Program-made: the position numbers and the translations under genes | The notes under the pieces: model-generated | The model's input: the letters and a program-made list of their open reading frames with translations, nothing else | Databases searched by the model: none | What the model was told of the DNA's origin: nothing | NCBI GenBank assembly: GCA_021613335.1 | Contig: JAJTWR010000067.1 | Location: 1-64,000, forward strand | Source: Whitmania pigra | Taxonomy: Eukaryota > Annelida > Clitellata > Hirudinida > Haemopidae | DNA length: 64,000 bases | Reading direction: 5' to 3' | Shown here: positions 24,664 to 50,879 of the stretch, in pieces | Numbering within the stretch: position 1 is the first letter of the stretch | Layout: the number at the start of each line of letters is the position of its first letter

Positions 24664-27002
24664 TTTAATTAAACTGCTTATATAGAGTCAATTTTTAAAA
24701 GATAAAACTAAATCTTAATGTAGAACATTAGGTTAATTGCGTGTTTGAAAATCTCTTGTGAACCAAAAACTCGAATAAAATGTCATGAATTGTGTTCGCA
24801 AATAGGCACTTCTTTTCTCAATCGTTGTGAGACGTCTCGTTAGAAGACAAAAGATTGGATGTTGTTATGCTGATGGGTTTTCATTCGTTTTTTCTCTATG
24901 CTTGTCCTTTTGTTGATAATGATAAAAATCTCCTGATGAATGTTATGATTCTAGTGGAACCATTGCAAGGAGGAAAAATGTGATATTTCGACCTGACACA
25001 GCAACCAAACCTGGATATCATGTAGTATAGTAGTATAATTAAAATCTGTTAGACTTACTCAGCTCATAAGAATTGGAACAATAATAACATTAACCGTGAC
25101 GTTCTTTTCTTGAGGAATGTCGATAAAGTGAATTTAGGTCGGCAAAGCAGTGGCTTTTCCACTTTTATTAGCCGAAATGAAGAAGAAACGTTGAGTAGGC
25201 GGAAGAATGGTAAAACTTTGGAATGAAGAATGTCTTATCAACTAAAATTCAAAAAGTAAAAAGTAGAAACTAAGCACTATATAATAAGCACTAAGCAGTA
25301 ATACTCATTTTTATGCACGTTCATCAGATTTAATCTGAGGTCAATATTATTGTTAATTATTATTATTACTACCATTACTATGTCAATTATGCTTTAATAA
25401 TTTTTTTTATATTGCAAAACAAACATTTTTCATATTAATTATGTTTGTTATGGTGAATTTCCCTAAAATCAAAGCGATTTTGGTATTAGATCTGTGAATG
25501 TCAAATCCCTTGTTGCATACTCATCACATTTTGTGATTATAAGTCTCGATCGCCTTATTTTGCATAATTAAGTTGTTAATTTCTGAAATATATTTTTGTA
25601 CATTTATCACAAAAATCCTAAATTTCTTATTTACGAAATGAACCTTGTATGCTTCTCTGTCAAATATCTAGATGAAGTATACAATAAAACTGTATTCAAA
25701 GGCTTGACTTGCATTAGAATTTACAATTCTATTTTTTTAAATATTTAATTCTCTGAATGTATTATATTCTTAAAATGAACGTATCCAAATGCCACACAAT
25801 AAAGAACGTCGTTGAAACCGACATCGTATATCAGAAGTACTACATCTATGGCACCAGAGACAACTTGTCCGTAAATTTGTTGGGCTTGTTCCACTGGTCA
25901 CATATCCCTTCTATTAAGTTATTTGTGACGTATACTTTCATATTTAGTTCTTATCCTTTCCCAACCTTTGGAAAAAGCATCCTCTCTCCTTTGAACAGTA
26001 TCTCTCTTTTTCATTCCTGGTGCGCATATTGTTTGATCCAGGCGTCATACTCCTCTCTATCAACGCTGGACCAGTGGTTTTATTTCCATGCCTAACTGGA
26101 TTGCCAAGAAGTTTAGTGGAAGTAGAGCAGATGTTGAAGAAGATGATGATGATGAGATGCAAGCAAATGATGATAAATACCAGATCCGTGTCTTCATAAA
26201 TCAGAGATTGTCGAAAATGTTTTGATGCAAAAATTGTAAAGTATTAAATTGAGTGGCTGCATTAGAAGGTGATTCTGGAGCCATTGAATCGAATTAATTA
26301 AATTATCATCTCTAAATGCTGAAGCTGTTATAATTCAAGATACGCTCCATAAAACGCTTTCGGCTGCCTTGAAGTTAGTGACATTTGAATCTTTTTTTTT
26401 TGTTACGATCACAAAATCATAATTTTAAAGGCCTTCTAGAAGACATTATGTTTTCTAATTTAACATTTATTCAAAGTCTTGATATTGTTGCAAAATGTGA
26501 AGGAATGCATTTGACGAGTGAAAGTTTTTTATGAAAACTTTAATTAAATTAAGCAGCGCAAATGACTTTTAAAAAAGAAAGATTAATGTGTAAGTATGAA
26601 AAGGACGAAAATGGTAGATGTCGACATAATTTAACGATGGAGATAACAGTGTTTGAAACGGATGCGCTCCAATCTCCTTATCCATTTCCAGGCTCATCCA
26701 GCAGAAACTCAATTTGGAAACAAAGAAACAAAGGCAGCTAACAAACACCAGGTGGGTCATGTTGATATTTCGAGGTGCAAACGTTCTGCTGGGTTTTGAT
26801 TGAACGATTCAGCATTCTCATTTCCTTTGCATCCATATCATTCACTCGTGAAATGAATTCGTCCATTAATTTATTTGTTTGCTTATTCATTCCTTTGATT
26901 AATTAGTATTAAGTCAAGAACATGCGATAAAATCAATTCCCAAACTCAAATTCATATTCCCAGATTATCACATTGTCAATACTTAACAATAATTAACAAT
27001 AA
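22229..27002. other. AT-rich spacer upstream of the mucin-like gene
   Basis: No convincing gene is seen. The stretch contains a (TA)n run near 24630-24665, short AATAAATA runs near 23990, and a possible decayed coding remnant at 25757-26162 (see findings). Open frames here are short and AT-driven. Confidence 0.6.
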
Positions 27003-27068
27003 GCGCCTCTGACGCTATGCATATGGCGCTGTATAAATGAAGTTACAATACAATTACAATTACAATTA
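27003..27068 (+). mobile_element. 3' tail of a non-LTR retrotransposon (LINE), 5'-truncated
   Basis: The motif TCTGACGCTATGC, then TGGCGCT and TATAAAT, matches two other sites in this window (about 52473 and 60405). It is followed by a microsatellite-like ACAATT tail, as expected of LINE copies that keep only the 3' terminus. Confidence 0.65.
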
Positions 27069-38099
<11,031 letters not shown>

Positions 38100-39132
38100 C
38101 CTCTAGTTAATTTCGTATTTTATGTGTTTTCAACATTTGAACTTCCAAAGATTTCAATTACTTCAAATTCCATTTGTTGCCATTTCAAAAAAGACTTAAG
38201 GTCAAAGTGTCATCGCATTAGAACCAAATGGCAGAATGAATAACGTCATGAACGACAATAATGAATAATACGTACTTGAGAAAGGTTCACAAAAGAAACC
38301 TCATAGAGGCAAAGCACAACTTATCTACGAGGTTGAATATTTACATTGTTACATTACACAACTCAGAATGATTAAATATTAACACCAACTTAATACTCAT
38401 TTAAGGCTGCAATAGTAATGGCAAATCCAGACAAAAACTTTATATAAATGTAATGACATTGCCTAAGAGAGGCCGAAGTCTTAACTTATGGCTAGTAATG
38501 CCATTCAAGCATGAATACACAATACCTGAATATCTGAATGAATACCTAGCAAACAACCAAACTGTGAAGGACACCAGTAGCATCCAATTGATTCAAGAGA
38601 TTTGACTTCAACTTGTGATTGAAACTGTCAGCACAATTATTTTTTACCTTGATATATACACACAAACGAAGGCACTTCACCCAGATAATGCTTTAATAAA
38701 CATGCACATTTAAACCGGTCGAGATAAGATGTCCATGAGGAAATTAATGCCCGAACCTCACACGCTGACAAACAAGATCATGGAGTTTCAATACTTTTTT
38801 TTTAAAGTGGACAATTTACATGGTTAATAAATACATTTAATTACGACAACACAATGATGACAGAGACATACTTAACTAAGTCAAGCTTCTCACAGTACTA
38901 ACATAAACATTGGAACAAAAATTATCTAAATTACATGTACACAAGTTTTAGAAAGCACCAATCTTATCATCATCATCATCATCATCATTCTTGATCAAAC
39001 CAAGGTAACGTCTCAGATTGCAAGAGACACAAATACAAATTTATCAAGGAATCTTGCACTTGCATCAAATATAAATGCACATACAATAATTAAAAAAACA
39101 AACAAGCAGAACAGTAGCTGCATCAGGTGGCA
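38100..39132. other. Convergent spacer between angiomotin-like and NUP42-like genes
   Basis: This should hold both 3' UTRs. An AATAAA lies at 38695-38700 on the plus strand. A short CAT run is near 38970. I see no further gene. Confidence 0.6.
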
Positions 39133-42100
39133 TCACAACAACTCCTTAGGAGGAGGGAATGCTGGAATGAAGTTGAAAGACTCCGACTTGAACTCCTTCG
39201 CGTCTTCCTCAGACAACGTGTCCATCTTTGTGTAGAAGTCGCCAGTCACTGCAGAAGAATATGGTGACTTTGATCGACAGAAGCTAAGAATGAAGGCACA
39301 AGCTACACTAAAACCGAGTCAGTAAATCACAATTTACTTATTAATATTTATTAAGAATTGAATGTTGATCAACCCATTTATTTTTTGTAATGAAGTAATG
39401 AAACAAGTACTTTTCGAAACTTCTCGTCCAAAAGCATTCCCAGGCGTGGGGAAAGAAACAAAAGTCTGACTGTTTTCGCCACTGCTGCCACCTGCAAAAC
39501 CACTGACACCCGTGCTACCAAAAACGGTTGGAGGGTTGGGTGGGGAAGAGAAAGATGAAAAGGCATTCAGAGTTTGGTTGGACTTAAAATAAGAATTGAA
39601 TTGTTGCTCTTGTTGTTGTTTCTGCTGCTGAAAGGAGAGAGAATGCAGTTGTTCCGTTTGATGATTGAATGGATTAGAGGCACCGAGTTGTTGTTGACTT
39701 TGTTGGAAGACGTTTGCCTGCTGCTGAGGTTGTTGGAAGACGTTTGCCTGCTGCTGAGGTTGTTGGAAGACGTTTGCCTGCTGCTGAGGTTGTTGGAAGA
39801 AGCCAAGCTGTTGCGGTTCTGTTTGGCCAAATCCCTGGTTGACTGCACCGAAAACAGCTATGTTTCCGTGGCTGGAAGGATTTTGGAAAGCATCTAAGAT
39901 AATTAAAACAATGGTTACAAAACATCTTTTGTTATTTTCTGTGATTATCATTGATGTCACTACGATCATCATTACTTATGAAGTATTCATTAATACTCAT
40001 TAATATTATCGTTACCCTCAATACATTTTTCCTAAAGCAATAATTAACGTTATTTATTAATTTATTAACATAGCTGCCATCAAAATTAAATCCATCTCAG
40101 CCATCACCAGCTGCAACACTCACTGGAATCAAAAGAAGATTTCTGAGATGATTTCATAAAGTCATTTGTTGCCAGCTTGCTTCCATCATTTCTCTCAGAC
40201 AACGACTTTCTGATGAGATCCAACTGTAGCGATAAAAATCCCATCATTACATCATCACCACCATCATCATCATCACAAACAACAAAAGTCATAAATATTT
40301 ACACAATTGCATAAATTACCTATTACTGGCAGTTACTAACTACTTATACTCTGAAACTACTGCCCAATATATTTATTATTATATAATTTATTTTATTATT
40401 ATATAATATTCGACAACACCTCACTAACCACATGCACTTTCTGTTGATAATTGACTTGTGATAGTTGCTTTCTGCACCTGGAGTTTGAGTTAAAAACTCC
40501 ACTCAACCAATTAATCTAAAAAATATTTTAAGTAACAAATATTAATAAAATCCATAAAGAATTTGTAATGGACTGAATATACAATCTAAAAACAGAAAAA
40601 TTGTCAAAAACAACAATAATTCCCCAATTCTCAACCATTATTTTGGGCATTTTGCATCCTACTGCCACCAGCAACCAAGTACACCTGCATCATTATCAAA
40701 ATCATCATTAGAACCACAATGACCACTCACGTAATCGGCAAGGCGCCCCTCTGGCATGGCTTGGATGTAGACAAACCTCACCTCCTCTGCTGAGAAGTCA
40801 TCGAGACCTTTTTTTAAGAATATTTGAATTATTATTATCATTGTCATTATCATTATTATTATTAAAGCTTTTGACGTAAATGAGGCCATGATGGCATTGA
40901 CTGTGAGAGAATAAAAACAGCCTTAGTAGCAATTAATTATAAATATCAATAAATAGAAGATCTTATTCAGATACCACAAACATTGACAATTGAGACTTGA
41001 GCTTCCTCCAGCAAATCAAACAATTCAAAATACCTGGCAGACAGGTGGAGTACTTGCAAGGTCCGTAGCAACTTAGGGGCCACATGCTTGAATCAATCCA
41101 TTCCGTCATTTCGGTCTGCATGACATCCCTATTTTGATATTCATTTAAATTCAATGAATTTACTTATAAATTCATTGATTATTATTATTAATACTATTCA
41201 TCTCTAAGAATTCCTATGTAATGCTCACAACATTTCATAATGATTTTGTGAAACCACAGCACTTGAAATAGAAATAACTGTGGAATTATTATTATATCAA
41301 GGTTTTTTTTCCTTTATTGAGCAGAATAAACAAATAAACAACATAAATATAAAGAAAAACAAAATTAGGCCCACTCAAGGGTTGATCCTAAGGGATTAGT
41401 ATCCCACTCTCTGGACAACCCACACCATATATAAAAAATAATTGAATTGTTACTATGGGTCTATTTGTTTTATATATTTTAAAAAGTGTTACATGTTTTA
41501 TATATTACAAAATAAATATGTGTATAAAAATAATATAAGAAAAATGCATTTAGTAAAATTAGATAATCCAACAAATGTTCACTTTGACTTTTGCATCAAT
41601 TATTATAAATAATCGTAGTCACGTCTTTGGCTGAAATTCTAGTATTGCTGGCCACGTGATTGTGTGCAACTTTTGGTACCTAACTCTATTCCTAATCTTA
41701 ACTCTGGTTCATGATCCTGGAAAACCTTTTGCCTTTCAGACACTTCTTCACCACCAAATTTTAGTTAAAATACTAACATGTAATCTTCAAGGCTTGGTTC
41801 TGCAGGCTCAGAATCTTTCCTGCAGTGGTCACTTCTTCCCTCATCCAGGGGTTTGTAGCGGTTGTGGCCATGTGAATCAAAATTGTTGTTTTGCCTGTAT
41901 GAACCCTGGCCAGAATGTCTAAAGTTTTCCTGATTGTTGTAGTTATATCCAACAGAATTATATTGGGGTTTTTTGTTCTGATAGTGAGAGCCATCACCAC
42001 CTCTGTTATAGCTGTTGTAACCCCCTTGGTTGTAACCTGAAGTGAAGATAATTTCTAAGATATTTCTGCTATAAAGCGTTTGACGACTCACATTAAATCT

Positions 42101-42311
42101 ATCGTTATGCTTTACTTATAACGCGTACACATTTCAGAATCACACATTTATTAAATATTAATAATCAATTTCTATAAAGAAAAGAAAATATCGTTTCCTA
42201 ACCAGATCTGTCATATCCGTGGTATCCGTCATTCCGACTGTAATCCTCATGGACATAGCGACAAGAGTCACCAAATTTGCAGTTTCCCCGCTGATAAAAT
42301 CTACACAACAT
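39133..42311 (-). CDS. NUP42: Nucleoporin NUP42-like (CCCH zinc finger, FG-type)
   Basis: There are eight exons: 42311-42203, 42036-41778, 41128-41034, 40807-40731, 40515-40429, 40223-40124, 39893-39411 and 39248-39133. Phases agree and total 441 residues, close to the roughly 423 of human NUP42. The protein opens with a CCCH finger (MLCRFYQRGNCKFGDSC then RYVH, spacing C-x7-C-x5-C-x3-H), followed by a Gly/Asn/Tyr-rich linker and a middle helical part. Residues about 243-403 are Gln-rich with a few FG pairs (VFG, GFG). The C-terminal motif TLSEEDAKEFKSESF matches the family end that binds the DEAD-box export factor Gle1. The expected role is mRNA export at the cytoplasmic face of the nuclear pore. 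Exon 5 was fixed by requiring phase 0 at both ends; the alternative acceptor at 40477 breaks the frame. Confidence 0.88.
39705..39800 (-). repeat. 30-bp tandem repeat inside the NUP42-like gene
   Basis: Three copies of a 30-bp unit encode FQQPQQQANV in tandem. A fourth, diverged copy lies on each side. Confidence 0.9.
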
Positions 42312-42746
42312 TTGCTGCGTTTATTTATAAGTTATATTCCAAATAGAAATTAAAGTCAACACCCTCGCAAAAGCAACGTATTTTGATTCGCAAACATAGA
42401 ATATTGAACTTTTTGATAATTTAACTCAAAGTCATATAATTTTCTTAATTGAAATATATATATTGATATAGTTTTAAATTAATAATTAAAAGTATAAATA
42501 ATTTGTTCTAATTTTTATGTAAAACAATCTTTGTTCTCCCAGATTAATATTATTGTTAACATATGTTTCTAAAACAATTTTTATAAATTATTCTATTTTA
42601 AAATTTACTTAAAATAATAATAATGTTTAAAATATTACGCTGTGCTTAGTGCTCTGCAAAAACTGTATGTGGCCTCATTGGACGTTGTTACGTTAGCTAG
42701 GTAGGGTTAGCTAGTTAGCTAGCGTTTGTTGGTTAAAATTTCCAAC
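42312..42746. promoter_or_regulatory. Head-to-head intergenic region, likely bidirectional promoter
   Basis: Only 435 bp separate the divergent start codons of the NUP42-like and thiolase genes. It is very AT-rich except near 42690-42730, where GTTAGCTAG-type words repeat around overlapping CTAG/GCTAGC palindromes. Transcription starts cannot be placed from sequence alone. Confidence 0.5.
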
Positions 42747-45662
<2,916 letters not shown>

Positions 45663-46539
45663 ATGAAAGAGAATTAACAGAAGTTTAGAACCACGTTTAG
45701 AAATCATGAGTTGTCCATGGCATAATAAAACCTTAATAGTGGTTTTAGATGTCAGAGTTCTGTAATTTAAATGGACTGAATTACTTCTGATTACTTCTGA
45801 GTATGCATATTTCAAGAAATTCTTGTTTTTGGTTAATTTAGACAATAGCGCAATGTCTACATAGTCCCTACCTTAGTTAGCATTCACAGCAGTCCGCATA
45901 CGTTGCTGATGTACTTTAGTTACCAATGTTCACAATTAATGATCATGGTTACTTGTTATTATCAAGGTTCAACTGCAAATCTCTATTTTGAAACATTTTT
46001 TCTCATCTTTTAACATGCTTTAAATGGTCTTCAACTAATTGCACATGAAGTTCCACACTTAACTATTTGATCCAGTTATTTTTCTCAATGTTTTGATTCT
46101 GTGGGTGATTTTAGTGATGAGGCTGAGGTTCTACTATCTTTAGTGGTATTTCCAATAAAAGAAAATCTTTGTTGAAATGTCTGAGCTCCTACTACAATTA
46201 CACTTGAGGAAACTTGGATGGATCAAGAAATGTCAATACTTTCAAATGAAAGTACTTTGATTTTGTGACAGAAACACAAAAAGAACAAATTAAAAATTTG
46301 TTTGGAGCTGGAATAGCCAAACTCTAAAAGCTTTTGATTGCATGTCCAGAAGTACTTGATGGTATTGGCAGATACTTTCACGCAATAATAAACTCAAAAT
46401 TTAATAAATATACTTTATTTATTAGACATTTTTGTACATGTTATAAATTCCTGTCAGAAATATCGAGAAAAGACAAGCAATGTCATTTTATGATTGCCAC
46501 CATCATTGTAATGGCTTCAGTCTAATGATTACTCAAGCT
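45663..46539. other. Convergent spacer after the thiolase gene
   Basis: No gene is seen. It should hold the 3' UTRs of the thiolase (+) and of the helical-protein gene (-). For the latter, AATAAA on the minus strand is at 46419-46414. Confidence 0.6.
45724..45729 (+). terminator. Polyadenylation signal of the thiolase gene
   Basis: AATAAA lies 62 bp after the stop codon. Confidence 0.55.
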
Positions 46540-49500
46540 TCACTCTCTGAAGATTTTCTTTTCAAGGTCGGTCTCATCGAACAGTCCGAGTTTCTTAGCC
46601 TTCTGCAACTCTTCAGAGAAATGTGCCACAGATGAACCAAGCTTGAAGGAAAATTTCAGAAGTTGGTTATACTACACAATTGGTCCCAAATGACAAAAAG
46701 TAATAAGTAAAATCAGAATAACAGTGATGATAAAGAATATTTATGTCGCATCACAAACTTAGTCGTCTGGACACTTCGATAATAATATAATAAGAAGATA
46801 TCAACAAGAACCTTTATTTTTCTCTCCAGAGCATCATGGATAGCCATAACTGCCTTAAGATATTCAACATCTTGTTTTGTTTCAACTTCAAAATCTTCAA
46901 TCTCTAGTTTCTTGGAATTGACTTCTTTTGCTCCAATCACTGTCAACTTGTCCCCTTTAGTAAGCATACGTGTCTAAAGTAAAGATTTTAAATACAGTTT
47001 AAATACAGATTTTCTAAAATCATAATTAGTTTAACGTACTTATTATGAGCAACATATTGCTAAAGCCATTGTTAACCCTTTTGAAATAAATAGCAACAAT
47101 TTTAGTTTTTGTTGAATTAGTTACCAATCTTATTCTGATAAAACTTGAGACATATTTAGTATAAACAAATTGACAAAATATTATTGATTAAATAAGTTTA
47201 GTTTTTGAAATATTTAATTTCAAAAAGTGGAATTTTTACAAAAACTTCTCATTTTCTGAGCTGCTTTCCTCAAAAAACATGACTCACATAATATTAATTT
47301 CTATATTATTTAATAGGTTTAAATTAGGCAAACAAATCTTCTAAACATCATTGCTCTCTCATTTATGACATTAGTTGTGACGCATTATGTAAAATCAAAA
47401 TTTGAAAAGTGAGGTGACCATTTATAAATGGCAATTTCTAAAATATTGTTCATATCTAAACAATATTTTGTATTTCCTCATTATATAGATCATTGTTGTA
47501 TCAAAATAAAGTTTCTTTGAGATAATTTGGCAGGATATGCTTACTGAGTTCATTTGATCTGACTCTATTGCATTATTAAATGTATTATTGGCATTAGGTT
47601 CTAGCACGGGGGTGGGCAAACTTTTTGACTCGAGGGCCGCAATGGGTTCATATATTGGACCCGGGGGCCGGACCAAGAGTAGATGGACGGTGTGTATGTG
47701 TGAATTAATATAAATTAAATTTACATTTGTAACATTAAATGTTTAGATTAATTTAAGGTAGAAAAGCATAAAAAGAGTTATTTTACAAAACTTTTATGCA
47801 ATCTTTAATAAAATAGTATCTTCAATTTTAGTGGGAACAGTGTTGTTGGTCTCCCTTTCATTAATGAATCAAAGTCAGGCGTTAGCTTTGTTGTAGCAAT
47901 TCGCAGAATAGATCTGAGGTGTTGGTCAGTTAACTGGTATCTGTGACGGAATTTATTGATCTTCATGACGCTGAACGTCTATTCACACATGTAGGTTGAG
48001 CCAAACAAGGCCCAAATCTTCTGTGCCATCCCCCGGAAATTTGGAAAACAGTCATCTTTAAGTGAGGCATATGGAAGAGAGCGGAAATTCTCCTTTAAGA
48101 TTGCATCAGATTGACGATCGATTAGTTCCAATTGCACTTCTTGTGGGGCTGTTTCTGGGTCTTGTGACAAGGAACAGGCCACCAGCTGAAGTGACTTTTC
48201 AATTTTTTAAAAAACTGAAAACCGACGGCAGAATTCTTCATGCAGGTCATTCAGTGATTTGCTATATTTATTCACATTTTGGATGGTCTTTTCCTGTGTG
48301 GCTAGTGTGGGAAAATGAGAGAAGATTTTCTTTGAAATTTGCCTAGAAAAAAAGGTCAACTTGGCTTTGAAGGCATTTACATTACTATACATGTCGTGCA
48401 CATACAGGTCTTTTCCCTGTAGCTTAAAGTTAAGCTCATTCATATGAGAAAAAATGTCAACAGCAAACGCAAAGTCACACAGCCAATTCTTGTCTCTCAG
48501 CTCTGGAAAATCATCAGACTTCCCCTTTAACTCCAAAAATGTTTCAATCACTTCTTTAAGATCCCACACTCGTTTAAAGACTTTTCCCAAACTCAACCAG
48601 TGGACACGAGACTGGTAAAGCAAGTGGTGGTCTGCGTCGGTTTCCTCCAGAAATGCAATGAACTGACGGTGCTGAAGTCCCTTTGCTCGTATGCAGTTAA
48701 CAAGCTTTATAACTGACTAAATTATCTAGTGCTCCGCGGGCCGGCTTGAAACGGCCCGCGGGCCGTAGTTTGCCCATCCCTGTTCTAGCATTTTGACTAT
48801 TATCAACTGACATCAAGCAATTTGAACGTAATGGTTGCTTACGATTGTTATTAATAAAATATTCACTTTTAATAAAAACATTCCTACAGTTATGGTTATA
48901 ACATTGCTTATTCTTTTATCAAATAGATAACATAAATATGTCATATTTGACCTTACATAAAGCATTCTATTGCTAGACTTTTGATGTTAATAAGTTATTT
49001 TATCAATTAGTTAATTATCAATTACAAGTGTATATTACTGCATCATCATAAACATCATTCATCATATTCAATCACATGCATCTATTCATCAACTCACGTA
49101 ATAGGCTTCAACAACACTGCACTTTTCGATGAGAGCCTTGGTGCAGACCTTAGGTTTTTCCTTCCTGGCCATAGCTAGGGACACTATTCTTCCATCCACC
49201 TCCATGTTGAGAGAGGCTATTTCAGCCTCAATCTTGTCATTGCTTCTATCTGCATTTATTATAGTGTTTTGTATTGAAATACTATCTGGTATTTAATTAT
49301 TTAGCAAAAATAGTATTCAAGTATAAAATGATCCTTGTAAGCGATTATCGATGTGCTACAAACTTTGTAAAGTTTTGGCAGATATTGTTGAGTTTGTTAA
49401 TTAATTAATACAAAAACATGACATCATCACAATCAACATAAAAAAATATTGATTAAAAATGTATAACAAAATTAATCAAGCACAAAAATTTCAAGATTTG

Positions 49501-49869
49501 TTCTAACAATTCAAAGTGATCCAATATATATAAATTCTAACCTTCCAGAGACATTAGCTTTGTAATATCCTCTCTGTAATGCTGGAGCAGAAATATAATA
49601 CATTTTATAATAATCCATTCAGATTAGGTTTTCAAATAAATACTTTTTAATGTTGAAAAGGAAGAGACAAGCAAAAAAAAACTTAAATTGATATGTGAAA
49701 TAGCTAATAATATAATCTTGTAAAAAAAATGAATGTTACAATGTCCTACCTTCATCCAATTTTCCAAAAAAATCCTTTTTGTTTTTTCGTAGTTAGGAGG
49801 GAATCTATCTAATGATTTCAACTCCTCGATTTTTCTTGTAACAATGTCGACGTTGAAATCGATATCCAT
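46540..49869 (-). CDS. Unrecognised 191-residue helical, probably coiled-coil protein
   Basis: There are five exons: 49869-49750, 49581-49542, 49249-49098, 46973-46812 and 46641-46540, all with GT-AG sites and matching phases. The start is the ATG of MDIDFNVDIVTRKIEEL; upstream in-frame sequence has no better ATG. The protein is rich in Glu, Lys and Leu, with likely helices at residues 6-20, 28-70, 88-108, 125-160 and 165-190. There is no signal peptide, membrane segment or catalytic motif. Intron 3 is about 2.1 kb and carries a hAT transposon. Clean splice phases and a sense-coding composition argue for a real gene. I do not recognise the family; a small coiled-coil complex subunit is possible, but that is a guess. 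Confidence 0.75.
47607..48782 (-). mobile_element. hAT DNA transposon, degenerate (Charlie/GTF2IRD2-like transposase)
   Basis: The element is 1176 bp with an 8-bp target duplication TTCTAGCA at 47599-47606 and 48783-48790. The ends are imperfect inverted repeats (CGGGGGTGGGCAAAC and CAGGGATGGGCAAAC). The minus strand between about 48715 and 47820 encodes the C-terminal part of a hAT transposase, with RVHWLSLGKVFKR, WLCDFAFAVDI and LFGSTYMCE. An in-frame stop follows LFGSTYMCE, after which homology resumes (TFSVMKINKFRHRYQLT). The N-terminal two thirds are missing, so this is an internally deleted, inactive copy sitting in an intron. Confidence 0.9.
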
Positions 49870-50305
49870 TGCAGGTTCTATCACATTCAAGTTACTGCCT
49901 TACGAAAGAAACTACTGATAAAAATACTTATCTTTTAATTTGCCACGACTGCAAATAATTAAGATTTTATTCATAACCCGCCGAATTTTAAAAATGAAAC
50001 TCATATTTACTTTTTAAAAGTTGATATGTTATTCAATTTGTAAAGCTGATTAAATACGTATTTAATTATTTTAAAATATTGTCACAATATAATTAATATT
50101 TTATTAGTAGCTCACAAAATCTCATTTGTAGGCTTATTAATTTAACTTTAATGTAGCTTAGACCACTTGACCTTGTAGAGTTACAGTAATTAATTTAAGA
50201 TTTCCTCTTGTGTAGAAGGACACTGTATCTTCTTCTGGCGTCTAATTTACGAGACACTAAGTTATGTTAATATGGTTACAGTTAAGCAAAAAAAGATCAT
50301 CAGAT

Positions 50306-50640
50306 GACTCAGAGGCGTAGCTAGGATATAAAATTGGCGCCCCACCACATTTTTATAGAAATTTTATTGTATTACCCAATCACTGACGTATTTTGATTTA
50401 CTTAGTCTACAGAAGATTTATTTTTCTTGATTTTCGCAAACTGTTCAATGACATAAGCAAAATCTATTTTTCCCAATGTCTCTCTTGCATCGCTAAGAAT
50501 AGCAAGATCGCCAAGTTCAGTGTGTATGGGACCGATGCAGTGCTTTGTCAAACAATTCGAATATTGATGTCTGTTGTTGAGTACATATGGGCAGCTGTAT
50601 CCCATCCTCTTTTTTTTTTAAATTAAGATGGGTTCCAAAA
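50306..50640 (-). mobile_element. Fragment of a second hAT element (transposase C-terminus and one end)
   Basis: A terminus-like CAGAGGCGTAGCTAGG lies at about 50306. The minus strand at 50530-50402 encodes GDLAILSDARETLGKIDF and YVIEQFAKIKKNK, the C-terminal dimerisation segment of ZMYM1/TTF-type hAT transposases, ending at a stop. I found no matching right end, so the copy is truncated. Confidence 0.6.
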
Positions 50641-50879
50641 AACAGCGCATAGAGAATAAGTAACCTTTTCCGGAAACGAGTTAAACAAGAAGTTCCAAAG
50701 AATGTAGATGGAAAGAATAGGTCTGTATTAAGCTCAAACATTGGAGAATGCTAATGCTAATTTTCATTTCAATTTTCAATTCATAATTCACAGGTAAAGG
50801 AAAATAATCAAATACAGAAATTCTTCAATAGATGGATGACAAATCTAAATTTCTGGATAGTTTGCACTAGTATCCCAGT

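Noticed and set aside
40429..40477. Shorter version of NUP42 exon 5 starting at 40477
   Set aside because: Incoming and outgoing phases do not fit; the acceptor at 40516-40517 gives phase 0 at both ends.
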